From Tretioscincus oriximinensis (lineage: Eukaryota; Chordata; Lepidosauria; Squamata; Gymnophthalmidae), in the NCBI GenBank assembly GCA_022410635.1, contig JAJVDF010000002.1, positions 5,445,734-5,509,733 on the forward strand: a stretch of DNA of 64,000 nucleotides, in the 5' to 3' direction. The notes below the pieces were generated by a model, which saw only the letters and a program-made list of their open reading frames with translations, made no database searches and was not told the origin of the DNA. The translations under genes were made by a program, and so were the position numbers. How positions within the stretch are numbered: the stretch's first letter is position 1; each line of letters opens with the position of its first letter. This document shows positions 55,601-64,000 of this stretch, in pieces.

Positions 55601-56489
55601 CATCTTGTTAGCATTGAATATGCGAGCATTGAATTCAAGACACAAAATCTCTCTTGAAGGAACTTTGTGTGCTGGGTACAAGAAATTACTCCAAAGATAG
55701 GTCACAACAGCAAAGATTATTTACTAGAAATGATTCCCATCAATTACAAATATCTACTGGTTCACAGATGGCCAATTTGGGACTATTTCCAATCCTGCAA
55801 ATAAGTCTCAAGGACAGAAATGGTTTGAAAGACTTGGAGGCCATCGAGGTCCATTTTTTCCAGCTCTGAGGACAATTCCCAGGCTTCCGCCTCTGAAATA
55901 AGGAAGAATTCACCTCATGTTCTCATTTAAATTGAGTAATTAAAACCTATTGCTAAGGATTTTACAGGTAGTGTAGTTGTACTGATTTCAGAGAGGGCAC
56001 TTGAATTTCCTTATTAAAAAAAACCCTCTGACATTTTCATCGCAGAGAGCAAGGAGAAGGACGAGGTGGGAAGAGTAGCCAGTTGGAAGGCTCACCTGTG
56101 TTGAGTTCATGAAGCTGCAAAGCAAATGTTTGCTCCACTAATGCAGGCTGAGAGGTATAAGGGGGCAATGGATAAATCTGGATTTAAAATAAATTCTGGT
56201 TTTAACCCACTCATCTGGAAGGGGCCTCAGTGTGTGCATAATTAACTTAAGAATGAAAAGAGTAATATCAGGTCCATTTTACATTTCCCCCATAAGTATC
56301 TGTTTTGAAACTGAGACAAAAAATAATTGCCCCTTGTTGCCCCAGGGACTTTTTCACACAAGGAGATTAGTTCCTGCTATTTACCTGTTTTTCTAACCTG
56401 CAATTCAACACCTCCCTACAGTTGCATACGCTTTGTCTTCTCCCATACACATTTTCCTATAAATACCTGACCCTGACATTAGTCCCTCA
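55601..56489. other. Unassigned stretch
   Basis: 55640-55870 holds a 71-residue frame without motif. No exon or full repeat recognised. Confidence 0.45.
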
Positions 56490-56579
56490 GCATCTGAAGA
56501 AGTAGACCTGTCTACGAAAGCTTATGCCAACCACTTTTCTCAAGTTAGTCTCAAAGTGCTGCTAGCTCCTTTGCTGGAC
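56490..56579 (+). mobile_element. Retroposon I, copy 2, 5'-truncated
   Basis: 'ctgaagaagtagacctgtct', 'acgaaagcttatgccaacca', 'cttttctcaagttagtctca' and 'ctagctcctttgctggac' match copy 1 with few differences over 90 bp. The first half is absent. Confidence 0.85.
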
Positions 56580-57735
56580 AAAAAATACTGTATTTTAATT
56601 TAATCCGTCCTGATACTTCTTATTTCCTGTGGTCGAGTATGTTTCATATTCCTGCTAACAATTTTAGCCTTCATGTAAATCCCTTTACCTAAGCCTGACA
56701 TTGTCTTTTGAAGTTTTCATGACCAGTTAATGGAGGGAAATGAGAGTCCTCCTCAACCAGCAATCAAGCAGTGAAGTCAGACTAAAGTAAGATGCAAAAG
56801 AACCGAGATGAAGTAAGACTAAAAAGGACCCTACTTTCTGTTCCTGCAACTTTTCCCTGGGGAGATGTTTCATTGTCTCCAGTTTATTGCTTCCTCTTCT
56901 CATCTGAGCATTTCCCACAGGTATGTGACTGCATATTAGCAAAGGAACAATTCTTTTCTATCAACAACCAGCACCACCTGCTGGTGACAGCCTATAGCCA
57001 AGACTGGGTGAATTCTGCACATCTGTTCCAGTACAGAAAGCAGCAGAAATGTGCTACAGAATCAAATCTGCTCTTAGAAGACAGGGTACTTCAACTCAGT
57101 GGTAGAACATAGACTTTGCAGGCACAAAGTGTTGTTCAAACCATGGCATGATAAGGAGAAATCTGAATTATAATCTTCATTTAAGAATAAACAAATATGG
57201 TTATTGTACAATTTTGTAATATTATGAGGGATTAAAATGGGTAGTGTCAGCCTCTTTGAAGAGTCATGGTTGCCACTCCTAGATGTAGACAAGTATAGGC
57301 CAGAAATACCATTGTAATGCACTTAATTCTATTTGGGATTCCACTTGGGATTAAATAAAAGGATTATGGCAGCTGCTACATTTTTGGGAAGGGCTGAGGA
57401 AGCGTAAGGTAGGTAAGGTCCAAGAAGTCCTACTTCATCAAATCATTTGGCCCATCAGACATGGCTGCCAAAAAGAGATCAACCACTCACTAAAGAAAGG
57501 AAAAAATATTTCTGTTCCATCCATCTTGCAAATACGTGGGTTGTCCCCTTGGCTGCTGTGAGAGGGGCTGGCACCTGTAGTGCCATGTTTGGGGAACGGA
57601 GAGCGGAGTTCCCCCAACATGGTTGTTCCCATGGGGAAGCAGAGCCTTTAATAAAGGTAAACATTGCCAAAATAACTCTATGCAATCCATCACCAAACCC
57701 TTGTGGAGCACTCAGCTGCCGCCACTGATATATAT
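56580..57735. other. Unassigned stretch with a possible tRNA-like SINE head
   Basis: 57088-57145 ('caactcagtggtagaacata', 'gactttgcaggcacaaagtg', 'ttgttcaaacc') has the A- and B-box layout of a tRNA-derived SINE of the 'ctcagtggtagagcatctgc' type. Open frames 57447-57728 and 57479-57769 overlap on opposite strands and are not credible genes. Confidence 0.5.
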
Positions 57736-57840
57736 GTGCGTGTGTGTGAGTGTGCATGTGTGCATGCACATATATACGTTAAATATACATGCACATTCAT
57801 ATGTGTATATACATATGCACACACACACAAGCATTCACAC
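57736..57840. repeat. TG tract facing CA tract
   Basis: 'gcgtgtgtgtgagtgtgcat' at the left and 'atgcacacacacacaagc' at the right are roughly inverse, with alternating 'catatgtgtatatacatatg' between. It is prone to Z-form and cruciform structure. Confidence 0.8.
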
Positions 57841-58730
57841 AATATGCTTCATCCAGACAACACTTCCTAATTCCACCAGAAAAAAACTGTTTTGAAACTG
57901 CTTTATTCAGAAATATCCTACAGCAGAATAAATGAGTGATTCCTGGATATAGCTGTAAACAACTCACTCATTAATAAAGAGAAAGAACAGATGCACTGAG
58001 GACCATAAAATTCTAGTTTTATGGAGAAAGGTCTTTAGTTCCTTTCCTGTGCTCTTTCCACAGGACTTTGAACAGGTCACAGAATTATTAGTTGTTGCCA
58101 CTGTTGTTTTGTTTGAGGAGGAAAGGGTTATGTCTATGTGTCTAAAAAGGCTTAGTGACCAGCTCTAACTAGTTTCACATTCAAAGGGTTTTGTTCCATA
58201 CTTGCAGTGCTCTGATACAGTATTCCTCATTGTTTTCTTCAAGACCTGTACCTTCTTCATGCTGGTATGAACTAGAGACTTCTCCTTGACTAGAATACAA
58301 TGGATGGAGTATAGATTGCGGTTTGAACTACATCTCCCTTTTGCTAATATGCCTAGCCTGGGACATGGATAAACCTTGTTTTAAAATGGTGTGGTAAAAT
58401 TGTGTGGAATAGAAATTGTTATAGAGTTACCCAGGAATTCTTTTAGCTTTTGGAACTGTCAGTGGTTGTCTCCTGAGCTCATACAAGCTTCTGGGCTGGG
58501 GCATGGCTGCCTCAGAATAGAAATCCAAATATAGATGTTTTTGCACTGACAATCACAGACCCAGTCTGATATTGTCAAGCCATGTAAGAAGAGTGAGAAT
58601 TATAAGAAGATGCTGATGATGCATTTTAATAGCATTATTACATATGTGGAGCAGATTGATGTGTTCCACCATGAATGCATTTTAGGAAGATATTACAACA
58701 CATGTAATTTGCATGCAGATAATGTGAAAT
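57841..58730. other. Unassigned stretch
   Basis: 57885-57985 has weak inverted repeats ('ctttattcagaaatatcc', 'cctggatatagctg'). Otherwise nothing recognised. Confidence 0.45.
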
Positions 58731-58812
58731 GGCTTTTGTGGAGGAGTGCAGAACTGAACCTCGAGACTTCCAGATAAGAGCCTCACACTCTAATCACTAC
58801 ACCAGACTCTAA
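58731..58812 (-). mobile_element. Sauria-type SINE head only
   Basis: Minus strand: 'gagtctggtgtagtgattag', 'agtgtgaggctcttatctgg', 'aagtctcgaggttcagttct' and 'gcactcctccacaaaagcc'. A and B boxes are both present. The tail half is missing, which is unusual because SINE truncation normally removes the 5' side. Confidence 0.85.
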
Positions 58813-58885
58813 ACCAGTCATTTGAAGCAGGAGTGAGATGTGGGTTTTAATGGTGCATAGCGACAGATTCTAGACCCTAATGTAC
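58813..58885. other. Short spacer
   Basis: Nothing recognised. Confidence 0.4.
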
Positions 58886-59420
58886 CTCCAGGGTCATGAG
58901 AACCAAGCCCCTGCTCCATGCAGAATTCACTAAACCATTCCAAAAAGGTGACTGCCTAGTCTCTGAAGATTTCCATCACCAATTCATGTGCTGTTCAGTG
59001 GTTGATTTCAAAGAAATAGCCTTGTTAATTTGGGCCCAGAAAAATCTAGCAAGGGGGTATCCTGGCACTTTAGAAACTAACAAGAAAAAGGTAGGCGGAA
59101 CAGGTTTTTATTAACAAATCTACTTCTTCAGATGCTAGAGCACAACTGCCTAGACACAGACCATATGTAGCAAACTGAGTGCTGGAAATAATGACAGAGA
59201 TGTAAATGTCGGTGTGAGAGATACTAGTTGGACGCCCTTGCTTTCAGAATGTTTTTTCTAATATCTGTATTGATTGTCTTAAAATGTCATTCCTTCTAAT
59301 CCTTTCTTATGCAAGTGAGAATAGGGCCAATACCTCTGGTGTGTGACAGTCCTTTAGATAATTATAAACAACTTGCACATCTCCTCTCACTCTTCTCTTT
59401 TGAGTTAATATTTCTTTTTC
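58886..59420 (-). mobile_element. CR1 LINE 3' end split by retroposon I
   Basis: 58886-58985 ('ccagggtcatgagaaccaag', 'cccctgctccatgcagaatt') and 59245-59420 ('gttttttctaatatctgtat', 'gtgtgacagtcctttagata', 'ctcctctcactcttctcttt') are consecutive parts of the minus-strand CR1 sequence that runs unbroken at 32070-32390. About 260 bp lie between them. The element is old and frame-broken. Confidence 0.82.
59007..59150 (+). mobile_element. Retroposon I, copy 3, inside a CR1
   Basis: It begins 'caaagaaatagccttgttaa', like copy 1's 'cagagaaatagctgtgttag', and continues 'atctagcaagggggtatcct', 'ggcactttagaaactaacaa', then 'aatctacttcttcagatgct', the inverse of 'ctgaagaagtaga'. So the 'agaagtaga' core is reversed relative to copy 1, consistent with the family's partly palindromic build. 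The downstream 95 bp to 59244 are unassigned. Confidence 0.65.
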
Positions 59421-62400
59421 CCAGTAAATTTGTTTATTTTGTAGACAGTGGGACGTTCTACGCTCTCACAACAACAAAAGTATCAAGAAAACCCCCAAAG
59501 GTATGGCAGCTTTATCATGCTGCTATAATTTGTTTAGAACCTTAGAAGTGGGAAGGGTACTATAACTCAAGTCACTGTAGCTCTTATGTAAATGACACAG
59601 CAAGCATGCAGATGTTTGGGGAAAAGACCAAGCAAGAATCTCCTACCACATGTGATTGTTTTGAACACCTGAGAACAGCTATAAATTAAAAGCTTGTTCA
59701 GGAATGAATAATCAGTAGAGATGTGTACAAGCTTACTTTGGCAAGATCATCTTGCATCAGACTGGAAAGAAAAAAAAAACCAACCCTTTGACTTGCCAAC
59801 TCAGTTGGCTCACCGAAGTGAACAGCTGGTTTGTTGACCTGCATGGACAGCTCAATGTTGGCTTCCCAATAAGGAAATGATGGGGAAACACAAGGTGGAT
59901 TCTTGCCACAGCTTTGACATGCTCACCCGATAAACAAGGTGATCAAGGAAAGAAGAAAGCTGAATGAGATGTGAGATGGTCACACCATCCCATTAACTGT
60001 GGTCAGGATGTGATCGTTGCAATAAAAAACCTTTGCTAATGCTAAGAGCTGAATAACAAGACAAAGAAGCTTTTTCTGTCTTTCACATCAAAGTGTGCAT
60101 GGCTTCAATCAGAGTCCTGACCATAGAACGCTCTCCCTGTCCCACCAAAGCATATGCTAACTCAACCCAGCTAATTGAGTATCTGGATTTCTAGGTTGTT
60201 TGTATACTTGCTATGCAAAATCTGCATCTGGACTTGCTTGATAATGCATCTGCATTAAGAAGACTGGGTCAAACAATACATGCTACGATGCAGATTCAGC
60301 ACATATCCCTTTCAGCTATATCCATGCTCACTCAAATCCTGTGATTAATCCAGAATGGACAGCACTATTCCAGATTGGAACACCCTTAGTCTAGATTGGA
60401 TCCAGATTACTACTAATTTCATCCTGATGTTGTGGACGATAGAGCTCCTTAAATCAGATTACAAGGTGAATAATGGGCCTTAGCATTTCCTTCAGTTAGC
60501 CTTTAACCCTAGTTAGATTGTCTCATTTCAGCAGTTATAAAAACATACCATAAAACTGTAATGAAGTTGGGTCTGAAATCTGTCTATTGCTTGTACAAAT
60601 TTGTACAAATTAATGACATTTTCTCAGCACCAATACATTAGGGTTACCACAGACATTCCAGATGATAATTTAGCCCTTTAATGATTATGAGTGGAGCCAC
60701 CACCACCATTTTCCTGGGAGTAGGAGGTCCCAGAGGTGAATAGAATTGTTCTCAATAGCTGATTGAATCTTCCATGTGCCTTTGTCTGGCCAGCAGTTCA
60801 GAACCACTGACCAAGAGAGGCAGCTACCAGAGAAACATGGTGGCACTCTCCTGTGCATCTGAACTGGGAATCTGGATTACCCAGGGAAGAGGAAAAAGGT
60901 GTGTCAGGGGGAAATGAGGATGCCATTGCTGTACTGCCAAGTAGAAAGTGAGAGAGGAACTCTGGATTGAAAATGCCACCATCGGGGTCCCATAAAGTGA
61001 CTTAAAAATCTTTTCTTATTGAAAGACAGCATTTTTACAACTGTCTCCATTTTACACTTTCTTGTGAAACCCTCTGATGGTCGGGGGTGCTAAAGTGCTC
61101 AAATATGGAAGCCAGACCTGTGCACCCTGGGAAAGAGGCCTTGATTAGCCCATGGCATACAGGAAATTCAGAAAGAACTGGAAGCATCAGAATAAATCTA
61201 GATGTTTGTATTTACATGGGCTGCATCCAGATAGAGTCAACAATCCAATTGAAAGTTGAATTTCTATTGCATTCACCTCACCAGTCTATTAGATATACTG
61301 ACAAAATTATCTGGATTATCGGTAAATCTGGAAAGCCAACTGTCAAACTGGGAAATAGGATTAAATCTGAAGTTCTGTGCTGTGTGGATAATTGTTAGTG
61401 AGAAAATGTGAGAAAGTTGATGTTTACATTCCCATAAACTTTCTCTTGCCTCACAAAAGGGTATGTGTGAAGCCTGACACTGACAACAGACTAACCAATA
61501 GTATTTGGGAGGAGAGACTACTGCATTTCCTCTTGACAACCAGCAAAACAGGAGAGAGGCTGCCAGGAGAGAGGGTAATGAGCATGGGAAATTTCATTTG
61601 CTAAGAACTGTCAGGGTGACAAAATCCAGAATAAACTGTAAAACCTGAATGTAGCACCTTAAAGCCGGAAAACTGATTAACCGGATTATTGATGAGATCC
61701 GGAATAAAAAAGTCCTGTGTGAATACAGGTATGGTCAGTGAATGTGTAAAATAGCAGCCAGCACCGATGAAGATGAAATTAATAAAGTCCTTGCAAGAGG
61801 AAGGAAGGTGGAATGAAGCTTCAGATGCATCTTAAGAAGTAGACTTTCTATGAAAGTTCATGCTGTCTATCTTCCTCTTCTTAGTTACCATAGCGCTACA
61901 AGCTTTCCTTGATGAACTTCTGAACAAGGACTACCACAGCTATATCTTTGAAATTAGTAAAATTAAGCTCAATAGAGTGCAGTTTGTGTAGGACAGCAGA
62001 TTGCAACTGAAAAAACTATGCCAAAGGAGAATGGCGGGAAGGATTTACAATACATTTTACTAGTCTAATTTTATGCACTGTGTACGAACAAGGCAAACAC
62101 TTAACTTGTTTCCCCAGATACTTTTGAAACTGTGCATTTGATATACATATCGGGAAAACTTGATATAAAGCCGTCACAATGTCAGATCTCTGCTGTGCAG
62201 ATTATTTGCATATATTGTACGTTAAAACATTAAACTGTTTCAATAAAATACATTTCTCTCACACACACAATGTCATCTGCATTTACTTTATTATTTATTC
62301 ACTTACCTTCTTTCATTCCCCAAATCCAAGTCAATATGAACATAAATGAAACAATACAGTAGTATTTGAAGGTATTAGTCAGAGTGAACTTATGTANTAC

Positions 62401-62770
62401 AGTAATACTGTAAATAATATATAGAGTCAAGAGCAGAGATTATATTGTATTATGCATGTGTTATAAATCAGCATGTGGCATTTTCATTTTGGTCAAGAAA
62501 CTGATGTGATTTGCATAGGACTTGTTTATGAAAGCTTATACTGCCTTCCTTTTACTTCTAGCCTCTAAGGTGCTACAAGACCACCTTGCTGCAATAGATA
62601 TTCTGGGCACAGGTTAACATAAATGCTTCTTTAAAATCAACCCCATGCTAGATTTGAGATGTTTAAAACACACATGGCAAGAGATTCTTGCATGTTCTTG
62701 CAAGAATTTGATGATTTGCTTCCTAGTTTTTCTGCCTTTTCAAAACCAGCTTTCACTTCTGGCAGTTCCC
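59421..62770. other. Mostly unassigned; two retroposon I fragments
   Basis: 61833-61915 ('cttaagaagtagactttcta', 'tgaaagttcatgctgtctat') and 62523-62585 ('tatgaaagcttatactgcct', 'ctctaaggtgctacaagacc') are retroposon I 3' parts. 60160-60500 and 61200-61720 contain several half-palindromes such as 'gattaaccggattattgatg' but no defined ends. No exon is recognised in the 3.3 kb. Confidence 0.45.
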
Positions 62771-63143
62771 AGCTCACATATAGTAATTGTGTGTCCGCGC
62801 ACACCAAACATGTATATTCCGTGACCAATGCCCCAGTTCCGTTACATTGCTCATTGATTTCATTGCAGTACAGGCTGAGAATTTTTTTTTACTCACAACA
62901 GCCAATAGAAACAACTGTTACATTCTCAATTGTTTTATCAGCTCGCATCTAATTTGTGCACACGCATACAGTCTCAAGAATACGGGGTTTCTCTGGAAGG
63001 ATACTTGAATATCAAAGCAATAGTTTATTCCAGGAAAAAAGGCACATATTGTGGGTCGACTACTGAAGAATACTTAGCACTTGTACCCAAGACATCCTGA
63101 TTATGCTACGAATGAGGTAGAAAAACATCGCATGCAAATAGCT
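62771..63143 (+). mobile_element. MITE family A, copy 3, diverged
   Basis: From 'gtgtgtccgcgcacacc' on, it follows the family: 'tgtatattccgtgaccaatg', 'ttacattgctcattgat', 'ctcacaacagccaatagaaa', 'tgaatatc.aagcaatagtt', 'tattccaggaaaaa'. The left 40 bp, including the 20-bp palindrome, are mostly deleted. The right end 'aaacatcgcatgcaaatagc' is a decayed TIR. No target duplication is left. Confidence 0.75.
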
Positions 63144-63691
63144 TTGGTCTGCTGGATCTCGAGCATAAAATTACTAGTGTATGGAAGGAGCATTTTTTTA
63201 GCAGTTTGAAAAACTTTGATGAAGACATGCAAACTTGAATTCATGTTCAAAATCTGATAGAACAATTTAGGTTTGCAAAGGTCAAAATCAAAGATGAAAT
63301 TATTACAATATTTGGAAATTCGATAGAACCAAATCATCTCCCACTTGTGAACACAAGCAATTCGATAAAAAAGCTCCCTTTTGCTCTGAAAGAAGGATTT
63401 TTTTTCAACTGAAAGAATAGCATTTTTTGTTTGAAAGGTCAGTTCACTGATGTAGTGGCACACAAAATTGGGCATTTTTCAGAATGGAACACAGTGACCA
63501 TGGTTAAGATTTCCAAATTTGCTGACATATTGAGAGTGGCGCTTTAACAACATCATTTTTAGCTTTCTAAATAGTTGGAGATACAAGTCAGTCACGTCTT
63601 CATCTTTTTCTAATAGGTGAAAGATTTTGTTTTATAACATTAAAATACAATTAAAAACAATTGTGCTTAAAAATAAAACTAACGCTCACAT
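63144..63691. other. Unassigned stretch
   Basis: The minus-strand frame 63101-63475 (124 residues) starts in the MITE and has no recognised motif; chance is the simplest reading. Confidence 0.45.
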
Positions 63692-64000
63692 GGAGCCAGT
63701 TTGATGTACTGGTTAGAGTGTCAGATACTTATCTAGAAGTCTCCTGGTTATAATTCTGCTCTCCTCCACAAAAGCCATCTGGATGACCTTGATGTAGTTA
63801 CAGTACTTTGTAGCTTTTCAGCCCCACCTACTTCACAAGAGGTTTGTTGTGAAGAGAAAACCAGAAGGTTATGTAGGCTGCTTGTTTTATCTGTTGATTG
63901 AGAAAAGCAGGGTATTAAAAATCTTCTTCTTCTTCTTCTTCTTCTTCTCTTCTTCTTCTTCTTCTTCTTCTTCTCTTCTTCTTCTTCTTCTTCTTCTTCT
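63692..64000 (+). mobile_element. Sauria-type SINE running into a (TTC)n tract at the window edge
   Basis: Head 'ggagccagtttgatgtactg' with A box, 'agatacttatctagaagtct', a decayed B box 'ggttataattctg', 'cagccccacctacttcacaa', tail 'gattgagaaaagcagggtat', then (TTC)n from 63922 to 64000, with two CTCTTC interruptions. The tract continues past the window. It is full-length and shows the TTC-tailed subfamily clearly. Confidence 0.9.

Noticed and set aside
57088..57145. Genuine tRNA gene
   Set aside because: A- and B-box-like blocks are present but no acceptor stem can be paired; a tRNA-derived SINE head fits better.
57447..57769. Frames of over 90 residues on both strands
   Set aside because: Both strands are open over the same bases and one runs into the TG/CA repeat; no motif.
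63101..63475. 124-residue minus-strand frame
   Set aside because: It starts inside a decayed MITE end and shows no recognisable domain.

Overview
This window looks like non-coding, repeat-rich DNA from a squamate reptile. The main reason is several full-length copies of a tRNA-derived SINE that matches the Sauria SINE of lizards and snakes, together with many CR1-type LINE 3' ends, L2/Bov-B-like LINE 3' ends and numerous short inverted-repeat DNA transposons. A gecko or other lizard is plausible but cannot be settled from this sequence. The DNA is AT-rich. Isolated single N bases recur throughout, as in an assembly with ambiguous calls. I found no host exon, tRNA, rRNA or CRISPR array that I can support. 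Every long reading frame I could interpret belongs to a retroelement: CR1 reverse transcriptase remnants, an L2-like ORF2 C-terminus and an LTR-retrotransposon gag fragment.

Layout. 0-12 kb: a CR1 3' end at the left edge, a minus-strand SINE, a solo LTR (1340-1663), a CR1 3' half (2998-3571), an 83-bp tandem duplication (5055-5211), a copy of a second SINE family (7408-7735) and a complete Sauria SINE (10954-11221). 12-24 kb: MITE family A (12217-12597), a CR1, a 52-bp-arm hairpin (15888-16010), a SINE split by repeat H, MITE B with MITE C inside it, a SINE split by another MITE B, and an LTR-gag-inverted LTR block (22952-23762). 24-40 kb: more second-family SINEs, a 1.1-kb TIR element (26781-27908), two CR1 blocks (28630-29647 plus; 32041-33172 minus, with recognisable reverse transcriptase motifs), small hairpin elements and Sauria SINEs. 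40-64 kb: MITE B copy 3, a CR1 (44312-45072), MITE G (45916-46355), a CR1 carrying repeat H that carries a Tc1-like TIR-only hairpin (50203-51128), a nested pair of family A elements containing a four-arm foldback (51859-53141), retroposon I with a 15-bp target duplication (55136-55278), a CR1 split by the same retroposon, and a Sauria SINE running into a (TTC)n tract at the right edge.

The most interesting signal is a set of non-autonomous DNA transposon families (A, B, G, possibly C and D). Their inverted termini usually begin GG and end CC, and seven of the insertions (A, B and G) have intact 3-bp target-site duplications (TTG, TGG, CCA, TTT, CCA, AAA, ATA). Those duplications can be read directly, and two cases are nested so that insertion order is recorded. 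This fits PIF/Harbinger-type mobilisation, but no transposase gene is present here to prove it.
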